Part shown: piece by piece, positions 1-6,695 of the stretch
How the letters are laid out: every line of letters begins with the position of its first letter
How positions within the stretch are numbered: the first letter of the stretch is position 1
From: a bacterium
Lineage (GTDB): Bacteria; UBA9089; CG2-30-40-21; SBAY01
Assembly (NCBI GenBank): GCA_040757115.1
Contig: JBFLYA010000163.1
Span: forward strand, 1 to 8,366
Direction of reading: 5' to 3'
Length of the DNA: 8,366 bases
Notes under the pieces: model-generated
Database searches by the model: none
The model's input: only the letters and a program-made list of their open reading frames with translations
Told to the model about the DNA's origin: nothing
Translations under genes and position numbers: made by a program

Positions 1-215
1 ATATAATGAGAGAGCTTGTCGATATAGTAGGGATTGACAAATTTGTGCAAGGGATTGGAGAGGAGAAGGTAATTCGTAGCATTGGGGAAAAGAAGGTAAT
101 TCGTAGCATTGGGGAAAAAGAGGTAATCCGTACCATTGGCGAAGAGAATTTATTGAAAGATCTTATACATCTCCTTGGCAAAGAGAAGATAAAAAAGATG
201 TTGAAGGAAAATTAA
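1..215 (+). CDS. C-terminal part of an unrecognised repeat protein (possibly 5'-truncated by window edge)
   Basis: The frame is open from the window edge to the TAA ending at 215. An ATG at position 6 would give 69 residues, but only five bases precede it, so no ribosome binding site can be judged and the gene may begin upstream. The visible protein is built on a 9-residue repeat, roughly [IV]GEEKVIRS. A degenerate copy spans residues 8-16, three close copies span 17-43, and another degenerate copy starts at 44. The end is Lys/Leu-rich (LGKEKIKKMLKEN). There is no cysteine, signal peptide or membrane segment, and the pattern suggests a charged helical repeat array. I do not recognise a family for certain. 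Similar I-G-x-E-K-[VL]-I repeats can occur as C-terminal tails of larger proteins, which is why truncation at the window edge is the favoured reading. Function unknown. Confidence 0.55.
   Translation, partial: IMRELVDIVGIDKFVQGIGEEKVIRSIGEKKVIRSIGEKEVIRTIGEENLLKDLIHLLGKEKIKKMLKEN
54..149 (+). repeat. 27-bp tandem repeat in coding sequence
   Basis: Three in-frame 27-bp units lie at 54-80, 81-107 and 108-134, with a partial fourth at 135-149. They encode IGEEKVIRS, IGEKKVIRS, IGEKEVIRT and IGEEN. The first two units are almost identical in DNA and the third has diverged at several bases, which indicates recent unit duplication. Confidence 0.85.
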
Positions 216-401
216 GAAAATTAGAGATTAGCAAATTAGGAGAAGATGAGAGGATAAGAAGTTAAGAGGATAAGAGATACAGATGGCGGATTGAAAAAAT
301 CGAAAATTAAACTGGTGTGTGGGTATCTATGTGTCTGGTAGTCTATGTAACGGAACTTCCCCTCTATTTAAAGGCAAAAATGTGGCTAAAAACTATTTTT
401 C
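216..401. other. Intergenic region, purine-rich with an 11-bp direct repeat
   Basis: No gene is supported here. The first part is purine-rich and holds an 11-bp direct repeat (agaggataaga) at 249-259 and 265-275. A frame continuous with the downstream gene could start at ATG 317, but the 34 extra residues look non-coding and no ribosome binding site precedes them. I could not find a convincing sigma-70 promoter, although this is where the promoter of the downstream cluster should lie. Confidence 0.5.
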
Positions 402-407
402 AGGAGG
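402..407 (+). promoter_or_regulatory. Ribosome binding site fixing the start of the large kinase subunit
   Basis: A perfect AGGAGG sits 11 bases before ATG 419. The longer frame starting at ATG 317 has nothing comparable, so 419 is chosen as the start. Confidence 0.8.
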
Positions 408-418
408 TAAAAAAAACG

Positions 419-2248
419 ATGTCAGTGAAAAAAGTTTTTCCCAGCCCTTTTGAAATTGAAACACCAGAGGGTGCAAACGGATGGAAGGAAATGTATCCTT
501 ACTATCTCTTGTTTAGTGAAGAGCGTAAAGAACTTGAAGAAGAGAGATTTTGGTTTTGCGATACGATGCATTGGACAACCCCACTCTATCCCTTTGACAT
601 TTTTACCGCAGAAAGTGCTATATCTGCTCTGGGTCGTTATAACACCCGTGTTTGGCTTATCCCACCCGCACTGGGCATAGATATAAGGTTACTTAATGGC
701 TTCATATATCTAAGTCCTTTAACGGTTGATGACCCCGAGGAGATAACAGAAAGGCTAAAGGATTTTAGTCAGCGGGCAGGGTTTTATTATCAAAATTGGG
801 ATAGCCTTTATGCTAAATGGAAGGAAAAGGTAACCAGAGAAATAGAAGGATTAAAATCAATCGCCATTCCTGATTTACCCGAAAAAGAAGACCTCCAGAA
901 GATAACCGATGCGGTTGGCATTTCCACCGGATTTTCCCTTCTTTCTGCCTACAATCAACTCATAGAAAGTATGACTAAAATCTGGGAATACCACTTTGAG
1001 TTCTTAAATTTAGGGTATGCCGCTTTTCTTGATTTTTCTTGCTTTATGAAAGGTATTTTCCCTGATATTTCAGACCAGACGATTACTAAAATGGTGGCGG
1101 GTATAGATGTTATTTTATTTCGACCAGATAATGAATTGAGAAGATTATCTAAATTAGCAGTAGAACTCAATCTATCCGAGATATTTCTTGAAGGACAAAT
1201 ACCTGAGGCAATCATCGAAAGATTGCAAAGGACTGACTCAGGTAAACAATGGTTAAACAGTTTGGAAGAGATTAAAGACCCCTGGTTCTATTTCAACTCT
1301 GGCACAGGGTTCTATCATACACCCCGAAGTTGGATAGATGATTTATCTATTCCCTTTTCAGCCATTGCTGGATATATCAAAAAATTACAGGCTGGAGAAA
1401 ATATAGAGAGGAAAACAGAAAAAATAGTAGAAGAAGGAGAGAAACTAAAAGAGGGGTATTTTTCGTTATTAAGAAGTGATGAGGATAAAAAGGTTTTCCT
1501 GGAAAAATTCTCTCTGGCTAAAACCGTATTTAGTTATGTTGAGGAGCATAATTTTTATGTTGAGCACTGGCACCATACTATCTTCTGGAATAAGATGCGT
1601 GAGGTAGGGAAGATTTTAGCAAAAAGTGGCTTCTTTGCGCAAGAAGAGGATATATTTTATTTAAACAGATATGAAATCTCACAAGCCCTCTATGACCTAT
1701 ATTCATCCTGGGGGATTGGTTCTCTTCCCAAGGGACCTCAATATTGGCCAAAAATAATCTTAAAGAGGAAAGAAATAATCAAGGCACTTGAGAAATGGCA
1801 GCCTGTTCCTGCCTTAGGACCACCACCGGAGAAGATTACTGAACCATTTACCATTATGCTCTGGGGAATTGTTTCAGAAAAGATAGACGCCTGGCTTGAG
1901 GCTATGAGTGGGGAGCAAAAAGAGGGAGCATTGCTGAGAGGGCACCCTGCTTCACCGGGGGTAGTTGAAGGAATTGCCAGAATAGTGCTTTCAACCGATG
2001 ACCTGCCTGATGTTCAGGAAGACGAGATAATGGTCTGCCCAATTACTACACCATCCTGGACGCCTGTGTTTGCCAGGATAAAAGGTGTAGTGGCTAATGT
2101 TGGTGGGATGATGAGCCATGCCGCCATTGTCTGCAGGGAATACGGCTTGCCTGCGGTGGTAGGCACAGGCTTTGGAACTCGATTGATTAAAACAGGCCAA
2201 TATTTAAGAGTTGATGGAACTAAAGGGATAGTGGAGATTGTAAAATAA
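419..2248 (+). CDS. PEP-utilising-enzyme phosphotransfer subunit, phenylphosphate synthase alpha-like
   Basis: Starting at ATG 419, which has AGGAGG at 402-407, the protein is 609 aa (about 70 kDa). Residues about 1-500 form the long linker/substrate region typical of phenylphosphate synthase subunit 1, with segments such as FEFLNLGYAAFLDF, HTPRSW and FYVEHWHHTIFWNKMREV. Residues about 507-609 are a PEP-utiliser mobile (swivelling) domain. It includes ASPGVVEG and the catalytic signature GGMMSHAAIVCREYGLPAV, where His567 should carry the phosphohistidine; from memory, the Thauera enzyme uses a histidine at nearly the same position. The protein ends right after this domain, so the PEP/pyruvate-binding TIM barrel of PEP synthase and PPDK is absent. 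The ATP-grasp half is encoded two genes downstream. The predicted role is cytosolic transfer of ATP-derived phosphate through His567 to a small acceptor. Phenol is the precedent, but no phenylphosphate carboxylase gene is visible, so the substrate stays open. It could also be a paralogue with another acceptor. Confidence 0.85.
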   Translation: MSVKKVFPSPFEIETPEGANGWKEMYPYYLLFSEERKELEEERFWFCDTMHWTTPLYPFDIFTAESAISALGRYNTRVWLIPPALGIDIRLLNGFIYLSPLTVDDPEEITERLKDFSQRAGFYYQNWDSLYAKWKEKVTREIEGLKSIAIPDLPEKEDLQKITDAVGISTGFSLLSAYNQLIESMTKIWEYHFEFLNLGYAAFLDFSCFMKGIFPDISDQTITKMVAGIDVILFRPDNELRRLSKLAVELNLSEIFLEGQIPEAIIERLQRTDSGKQWLNSLEEIKDPWFYFNSGTGFYHTPRSWIDDLSIPFSAIAGYIKKLQAGENIERKTEKIVEEGEKLKEGYFSLLRSDEDKKVFLEKFSLAKTVFSYVEEHNFYVEHWHHTIFWNKMREVGKILAKSGFFAQEEDIFYLNRYEISQALYDLYSSWGIGSLPKGPQYWPKIILKRKEIIKALEKWQPVPALGPPPEKITEPFTIMLWGIVSEKIDAWLEAMSGEQKEGALLRGHPASPGVVEGIARIVLSTDDLPDVQEDEIMVCPITTPSWTPVFARIKGVVANVGGMMSHAAIVCREYGLPAVVGTGFGTRLIKTGQYLRVDGTKGIVEIVK

Positions 2249-2258
2249 AGAAATACAT

Positions 2259-2276
2259 AACCACAAATTTGTGGTT
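2259..2276. terminator. 18-bp perfect palindrome, possible weak terminator or repeat remnant
   Basis: The sequence aaccacaaatttgtggtt is a perfect palindrome beginning 10 bases after the stop codon of the large subunit, followed by a T-rich tract (tatattttattt). As RNA it could form a 6-7 bp hairpin with a tiny loop, which is weak for intrinsic termination because it has few GC pairs. Each half also resembles the ACCACAAAG repeat seen near 6792, so it may instead be a remnant of that repeat family. Confidence 0.35.
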
Positions 2277-2347
2277 GATATATTTTATTTGCTTTAATTC
2301 TGCATTATTTGCTAAAACAGTTAAGAGAAAAACTACCAGATTTTAAA

Positions 2348-2354
2348 AGGAGGG
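2348..2354 (+). promoter_or_regulatory. Ribosome binding site of the coiled-coil gene
   Basis: AGGAGGG lies 7 bases before ATG 2362. This is a strong independent site, so the small gene is a genuine translated unit and not just a spacer between the two kinase subunit genes. Confidence 0.8.
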
Positions 2355-2361
2355 AAAAACT

Positions 2362-2787
2362 ATGCCAGTAATTGCTGTTCCCAGAGTTTTGAGGGAAAAA
2401 TTAGGGGAAGATGGGGTGGATTCCTTAGTTGAACTCTTCAACAAATCAGAAGAAAGAATAAAGGAAGATGTTATTACCCTATCAGCAGAGAAATTCGCAA
2501 GAAGGCTTTCTGAGGAAATCAGTGGAGTAAGGTCAGATATTGCAATCATGGAAGGGAAACTTGAGGCAAGAATTTCTGGAGTAAGGGCTGAAATGAAAGA
2601 GGAAGTTACCTCTCTTAGGGCTGAAATGAAAGAGGAAGTTACCTCTCTTAGGGCTGAAATGAAAGAGGAAACTTCAAAAATCAGAGTTGAAATGGCACAG
2701 TTCAAATCAGAAATTATCAAATGGATGTTTCTATTCTGGATAGGGCAGATTGCTTGTATGGCTGGAATTGTGAAGTGGTTGAGGTAA
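2362..2787 (+). CDS. Small coiled-coil protein with C-terminal membrane anchor (LA_3696/DUF1640-like), function unknown
   Basis: The protein has 141 residues behind a strong ribosome binding site at 2348-2354. The N-terminus (VPRVLREKLGEDGVDSLVELFN, about residues 6-27) is a conserved-looking head. Residues about 28-118 are a long charged coiled coil containing 11-residue repeats (RAEMKEEVTSL), a hendecad pattern. Residues about 120-138 (WMFLFWIGQIACMAGIVKW) form a single hydrophobic helix, giving a tail-anchored topology with most of the protein in the cytosol. The plan matches what I know of LA_3696/DUF1640-like proteins, small coiled coils with a terminal membrane helix and no assigned biochemical role. 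It sits between the two kinase subunit genes, 113 bases after one and 33 before the other, where the third phenylphosphate synthase subunit (a CBS-domain protein) is not found. It might tether the complex to the membrane, or it may be an unrelated insertion. The family assignment is from memory. Confidence 0.75.
   Translation: MPVIAVPRVLREKLGEDGVDSLVELFNKSEERIKEDVITLSAEKFARRLSEEISGVRSDIAIMEGKLEARISGVRAEMKEEVTSLRAEMKEEVTSLRAEMKEETSKIRVEMAQFKSEIIKWMFLFWIGQIACMAGIVKWLR
2584..2670 (+). repeat. 33-bp tandem repeat encoding 11-residue coiled-coil units
   Basis: Two identical 33-bp units at 2584-2616 and 2617-2649 are followed by 21 identical bases of a third at 2650-2670. Each unit encodes RAEMKEEVTSL. 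Exact identity points to recent slippage or unequal exchange. The length (11 codons) keeps a hendecad coiled-coil register. Confidence 0.95.
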
Positions 2788-2820
2788 AGATAAGAGACAA
2801 AAATTTCAGGAAAGAACTCT

Positions 2821-3651
2821 ATGTACATTAAATGGGATAACGAAATGGTTACATCTGAGGAGGTGGGCAATAAAGCCGCTAATTTATTTGAATTGAAAAG
2901 GATAAGTATATCTGTCCCACTGGGTTTTGTGGTTACCAAAAAGGCATTTGTGGACTTTGTGGCTACACATCAGCTCTATGACTTAGGGCAAAATATTGGT
3001 AATCTTTTGGTAGGACTTGAGATGCCAGATAAAATGGCTAATGAAATAAGCCATGCCTGCCAACTCCTTTCATCAAGGGTTAAAAAAGAAAGCCGGTTTG
3101 CGGTCAGGTCTTCCTCAAGTAGGGAGGATTTACCACATACAAGCTTTGCCGGAATGTATGAGACATTCCTTAATGTAAAAGAGACAGATGTTTTAAAAAG
3201 CATTAAGGGATGCTGGCAGAGCACCTTTAATCCCCATTTGTTAAGCTATTTACAGGTATTGGGAAAAGGATACCAGGATATACAGGAGATAGCCATGGGG
3301 GTAATTGTTCAGGAGATGATAAACTCAACATTTGCGGGCGTTCTGATGACCATAGACCCAATCAGCGGCGACCCCTCGAAGATGGTTATTGAATATGCAA
3401 AGGAAGATTCTGTTACATCAGGCGAGGGAACACCAAATCGTCTGATGATTGACAAAATTACCAACCAGATAGATAAAATAAATGGAGAGATTTTAGAAGA
3501 AAGATATAGATATCAACTTGCTAATCTGGCTAAAAGGATAGAGCAACACTTTGGCTCTTATCAGGATATAGAATGGGCAATTGATAAGGAAAATGGAGAG
3601 CTCATCATCTTACAGGCAAGACCAGAAAGTGTATGGAATAGAAGAAATTAG
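2821..3651 (+). CDS. ATP-grasp (PPDK/PEP synthase N-terminal) subunit, phenylphosphate synthase beta-like
   Basis: The 276-residue protein starts at ATG 2821, with AGGAAAG at 2808-2814 six bases upstream. It is a self-standing PEP synthase/PPDK N-terminal ATP-binding domain. Visible elements are GNKAANLFEL with Lys18, VPLGFVVT (32-39), the nucleotide-binding segment FAVRSSSSREDLPHTSFAGMY (93-113) with Arg96, the VQEMINSTFAGVLMT stretch, and the C-terminal metal/ATP motif IEWAID...ILQARPE with Glu251, Gln265 and Arg267. All the expected ATP-site residues seem present. It should phosphorylate His567 of the large subunit with ATP, releasing AMP and phosphate as in PEP synthase chemistry. Separate ATP-grasp and His-domain polypeptides are the hallmark of phenylphosphate synthase; from memory its subunit 2 is somewhat longer. 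The protein ends directly after the ATP-grasp motif, with no barrel and no His domain. Confidence 0.85.
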   Translation: MYIKWDNEMVTSEEVGNKAANLFELKRISISVPLGFVVTKKAFVDFVATHQLYDLGQNIGNLLVGLEMPDKMANEISHACQLLSSRVKKESRFAVRSSSSREDLPHTSFAGMYETFLNVKETDVLKSIKGCWQSTFNPHLLSYLQVLGKGYQDIQEIAMGVIVQEMINSTFAGVLMTIDPISGDPSKMVIEYAKEDSVTSGEGTPNRLMIDKITNQIDKINGEILEERYRYQLANLAKRIEQHFGSYQDIEWAIDKENGELIILQARPESVWNRRN

Positions 3652-3852
3652 TGCCTTGTCACTACTCAATTACTGGGTAGAGTTTCATAAGCGTTCAGCA
3701 TTTAGCCATCTTTTAGCTAAAAAAAGCGTAACCGTTCAGGGTGTAATGAAGGAAAAATGGAAAAACTGGGGAAAAAAGATATTTTCCTCTCTGTTCCTCT
3801 GCGTCTCTGCGGTAAATTACCACCTGAACGGTTACAAAAAAGCGAACTGATT
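3652..3852. other. Intergenic region before the kinase gene, mostly a small inverted-repeat element
   Basis: There is no convincing gene. From 3652 to about 3719 the sequence holds tttagc...gctaaa and a tttagctaaa palindrome, which could fold after the upstream stop. The rest is a MITE-like element (3729-3835). An open frame spanning 3581-3850 overlaps the real upstream gene and reads through the repeat, so it is not accepted. I see no clear promoter for the kinase gene. Confidence 0.5.
3729..3835. mobile_element. MITE-like 107-bp element with terminal inverted repeats and possible 9-bp target duplication
   Basis: Arms gtaaccgttcagg (3728-3740) and cctgaacggttac (3823-3835) are perfect 13-bp inverted repeats, and the match resumes further inward (gtaat/attac) after a short mismatch. 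The sequence aaaaaagcg occurs immediately outside both ends (3720-3728 and 3836-3844), consistent with a 9-bp target duplication, although its A-tract lowers the significance. Its last G doubles as the first base of the left arm. The interior has no coding sequence, but it carries an A-rich/T-rich inverted segment and a gcgtctctgcgg motif of the window-wide CRCARAG repeat family. The right end lies 9 bases from the ribosome binding site of the kinase gene. Confidence 0.6.
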
Positions 3853-3866
3853 AGGAGTGAAACATT

Positions 3867-5894
3867 ATGAATGAAATTTTTGATGTTATCTTGGAAAGGG
3901 CAAAAAAATATTGTCGGGATGAGTTTGATGTAATTCATCTCGAAAAAGCCTTAGAGATGACAAAAAGGTTAATGGCTATAGAAGGCGGCGATGAAAGGAT
4001 TATCATCCCGGCAATTCTTCTTCACGATACAGGCTGGAGTACCTTTTCCTTTGAGGAAGAAGGGATGATTAGATTGCCTCCCTCCCTTTCAGAAAATTTG
4101 AATGGAAGAGGAATTGCCTTTTCAAATGCCATCTTACTCCATAAGCATGAGATAGAAAGTAGCCTTATCGCTCAAAATATCCTTTCAGAACTTAAATTTC
4201 CAACAGACGAAAAGGAAAAGATTGTTGAGATTATCACCGGACATGATAGTAGAAAACAACCAATCTCAAAAGAGGACGAGGTGGTTAAAGATGGAGACAG
4301 ACTCTCAAGATACACACCAGAATTGTTTTCTGCTCTATGCCAGAAATTTAATCTTGGTGAAGAGGAATTTTTTAAATACCTTAATTTTAATATAGAAAAA
4401 TGGTTTTACTCTGATACAGCCAAAACAATAGCCAGGAAATATCTATTAAGAAAAAGGCTAAAGATTTCTGAGGCTGAGTGGCTAACTGGGATAATGGGTA
4501 GATTTTTTAATCTTTTCCTTAGATTAGAAGGTGAAGCTATTAAAATAACCAAAAAACATGGGGAAAAGATAATGATAAGCCTTACCAGAGAAATAGTCTA
4601 TAATCTCAAAAAAGCAATAGAAATCTATCTTTCATCTCTGCCTTCTGCAACCCTTAAAGGGCTTCAGGAAGATAAAAGGTTTTGTTCCCTTGTTTCTCAA
4701 AAGATAGGGGAATTTGGCTACATTGGCATTATAGATAGAGAGAGTGGCAGGATTATCTTTCATCCTGATAAAGGGTTGATTAACTTACCCAGAAAAGAAC
4801 TTAAAGAGAAAAAGAGACCTGCTCAATATCTCTATGGTTTTTGGAATGTCTATAACCGGGCTTTAAATGGTGAAGAATTCTACGCGCCATATCAGGGGCT
4901 AAATGACAAAGGAGAAATTGTAGATAAAATTTGGTATGTTGTCCCCATGGATAGCGGGGAATTAAAATGGGCTATAGTTGGAGCGGCTGTTTATGATGAT
5001 TTTCATAAGCCAATAGACCTTTTAAGTCAAGATATTATTTACTCCCTTGGTGAGGTTTCCAATCAACTCTATTCCTTACTCAATCTGGTTGATGAACAGA
5101 ACAAGAAATTAGAAAGACTTAATGAAGGGCTTAAACAAGAAATAATTGAACGGCAGCAGGCGGAGGAAAAACTCATTGCCGCAGAGAAATTAGCCGCAGC
5201 AAGCCAGATTGCGGCTGAGTCTGCCCATGAGATAAAAAATCCTTTAACGGTGATTAAGGGTGGAGTCTATTACCTGTCTCAGATTCTAGCCAAAGACGAA
5301 ATTATCAAAAAAACACTTGGCCAGATTGATAAAGCTGTAGATAGGGCAACATCTTACATAAACAGCCTTCTATCCTTCTCAAGACCACCTATACTTAAGG
5401 TTAGCTCTGTAGATATAAATAATCTACTCCAGGAGACATTAAAAGACTTAGAGAATGAGATGAAGGCAGAGGTGAAAATAAAAGAGAATTTAACTAAATC
5501 TCTCCCTCCCCTAAAAGCTGACCCAGAACAACTAAAAGCAGTTTTCTTTAATCTCATCAAGAATGCCATTGAATCTATGGGAGAAAGAGAAGAAAAAAGA
5601 TTGGAGATTAACACTCAGGAGGTTACCCATAAAGAAGGTAGGTTTGTCTTGATAAGGATTAAAGATAATGGTGTGGGTATTCGTAGCAAAGAGGTAGAAA
5701 AGATATTTAACCCCTTTTATACCACTAAGGGAAAAGGCACAGGTTTGGGTTTGGCTATCTGCCAGCGCATCATCGAAGCACATCAGGGAAAGATTGGAGT
5801 AGAAAGTAAAGAAGGAAAAGGAGCAACATTTACGATTAAATTGCCCCAAAAAACGGATATGTCCACGACGGAGAGTGGAGACAAACAGGGATGA
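3867..5894 (+). CDS. Soluble HD domain-Cache-histidine kinase fusion
   Basis: The 675-residue protein starts at ATG 3867, with AGGAGTG at 3853-3859. Residues about 1-200 are an HD-superfamily metal phosphohydrolase domain: His24, His53-Asp54 (LLHDTGW), His92/His94, His126-Asp127 and Asp142/Asp144 (KDGDRLSRY), all plausible metal ligands. Residues about 235-385 look like a Cache-type ligand-binding domain (GYIGIIDRESGRIIFHPDKG, then YVVPMDSGELKWAIVGAAVYDDF). Residues about 393-450 form a coiled-coil linker. The kinase core is complete: H-box SAHEIKNPLTVI with His454, N-box NLIKNA (Asn562, Asn566), G1 DNGVG (600-604) and G2 GKGTGLGLAI (622-631). No membrane span or signal peptide is seen, so the Cache domain, usually extracytoplasmic, would sit in the cytosol. 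The partner is the double receiver 57 bases downstream. The HD domain might hydrolyse a nucleotide or act as a sensor; its substrate is unknown. Confidence 0.88.
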   Translation: MNEIFDVILERAKKYCRDEFDVIHLEKALEMTKRLMAIEGGDERIIIPAILLHDTGWSTFSFEEEGMIRLPPSLSENLNGRGIAFSNAILLHKHEIESSLIAQNILSELKFPTDEKEKIVEIITGHDSRKQPISKEDEVVKDGDRLSRYTPELFSALCQKFNLGEEEFFKYLNFNIEKWFYSDTAKTIARKYLLRKRLKISEAEWLTGIMGRFFNLFLRLEGEAIKITKKHGEKIMISLTREIVYNLKKAIEIYLSSLPSATLKGLQEDKRFCSLVSQKIGEFGYIGIIDRESGRIIFHPDKGLINLPRKELKEKKRPAQYLYGFWNVYNRALNGEEFYAPYQGLNDKGEIVDKIWYVVPMDSGELKWAIVGAAVYDDFHKPIDLLSQDIIYSLGEVSNQLYSLLNLVDEQNKKLERLNEGLKQEIIERQQAEEKLIAAEKLAAASQIAAESAHEIKNPLTVIKGGVYYLSQILAKDEIIKKTLGQIDKAVDRATSYINSLLSFSRPPILKVSSVDINNLLQETLKDLENEMKAEVKIKENLTKSLPPLKADPEQLKAVFFNLIKNAIESMGEREEKRLEINTQEVTHKEGRFVLIRIKDNGVGIRSKEVEKIFNPFYTTKGKGTGLGLAICQRIIEAHQGKIGVESKEGKGATFTIKLPQKTDMSTTESGDKQG

Positions 5895-5939
5895 AAATAA
5901 ATTATTTTGTCAGAGAGCTCAGAAAAGTCAGAGTTTTTC

Positions 5940-5944
5940 AGGAG
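5940..5944 (+). promoter_or_regulatory. Ribosome binding site fixing the double-receiver start
   Basis: AGGAG lies 7 bases before ATG 5952. The only longer alternative is a TTG at 5907 without a comparable site, and the 15 residues it would add come before the canonical first strand of the receiver. The ATG at 5952 is therefore preferred. Confidence 0.75.
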
Positions 5945-5951
5945 TAAGCCA

Positions 5952-6668
5952 ATGGCTAAAATTTTAATTGTTGATGATGAACCAGATTTAGCAGATGTGT
6001 TGAAACACATCCTTAAGATTAAATGTTATGAAGTAAAGCCTGTTCTGGATGGTTATCAGGCTATTGAAGAGGTAAAAAAGACCCATTATGACCTTATCCT
6101 GATGGATATCAGGTTACCTGGTTTAAATGGGGTGGAGACATTTCTTCAAATTAAAGAGATTGATAAAAACACAACGGTAATTATGATGACGGGTTTTGCA
6201 GTAGAGGATTTAATAGAGACCGCTTTGGAAAGAGGGGCTTATGCCTGCCTTCATAAACCATTTGACTTAGACAAGGTCATAACCTTGATTGCCAAAGCCA
6301 TCAGTGAGAATCGCCCAACTATTTTAATTGTCGATGATGATGAAGGGATAAGAAAGAATTTATGTCGTATTCTTGAAGAAAAGGGGTATCGGATTTATTT
6401 GGCTAAAGATGGGCAAGAAGCTTTACTAATGCTTAAAACGGGATTATATCACTGTATTATCCTTGATCTCAAACTTCCGAAAGTAGATGGGATTGTTGTT
6501 TTGAAAGAGGCTAAACAAGTAAATCCTAATGTGGTAGTCATTGTCATTACAGGCTATGATTTGCCAGATTTACTTAACGAAGCCAGGCATTTATCCGCTT
6601 ATGCCTGTCTGAAAAAGCCAATTGATATGACTGAATTATTGAGGTTGCTGAAAGAGACGATAAAATGA
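5952..6668 (+). CDS. Double-receiver response regulator without output domain
   Basis: From ATG 5952 the protein has 238 residues and consists of two CheY-like receiver domains. Receiver 1 (about 1-118) has the acidic pair Asp8-Asp9, phospho-acceptor Asp52 (LILMDIRLPG), Thr80 and Lys102-Pro103. Receiver 2 (about 122-238) has Asp128-Asp129, Asp172 (CIILDLKLP), Thr200 and Lys222-Pro223. Both are intact, so both could be phosphorylated. There is no DNA-binding, GGDEF, HPt or other output domain. The gene lies 57 bases after the HD-Cache kinase in the same direction, very likely in one operon with it. It probably receives phosphate from His454 and passes it on or acts by protein-protein contact. 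With two receivers it could serve as a phosphate sink or as the middle of a relay. A longer TTG start at 5907 is possible but less likely. Confidence 0.88.
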   Translation: MAKILIVDDEPDLADVLKHILKIKCYEVKPVLDGYQAIEEVKKTHYDLILMDIRLPGLNGVETFLQIKEIDKNTTVIMMTGFAVEDLIETALERGAYACLHKPFDLDKVITLIAKAISENRPTILIVDDDEGIRKNLCRILEEKGYRIYLAKDGQEALLMLKTGLYHCIILDLKLPKVDGIVVLKEAKQVNPNVVVIVITGYDLPDLLNEARHLSAYACLKKPIDMTELLRLLKETIK

Positions 6669-6695
6669 GAAGCGGTTATGTCCAGGGAAGTGGAG

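Noticed and set aside
317-418. N-terminal extension of the large kinase subunit starting at ATG 317
   Set aside because: There is no ribosome binding site before 317 and the 34 residues do not resemble the family. ATG 419 has AGGAGG and matches the family start.
2343-2939. 198-codon reverse-strand open frame opposite the coiled-coil gene
   Set aside because: It mirrors the repeat and composition of the + strand gene, which has a strong ribosome binding site and a sensible protein. No site supports the reverse frame.
3581-3850. 89-codon + strand open frame across the end of the ATP-grasp gene
   Set aside because: It is out of frame with the real gene and then reads through the MITE-like repeat. 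It has no good start site.
5907-5951. TTG start of the double-receiver gene at 5907
   Set aside because: There is no ribosome binding site, and the extra 15 residues precede the usual receiver start. ATG 5952 has AGGAG 7 bases upstream.
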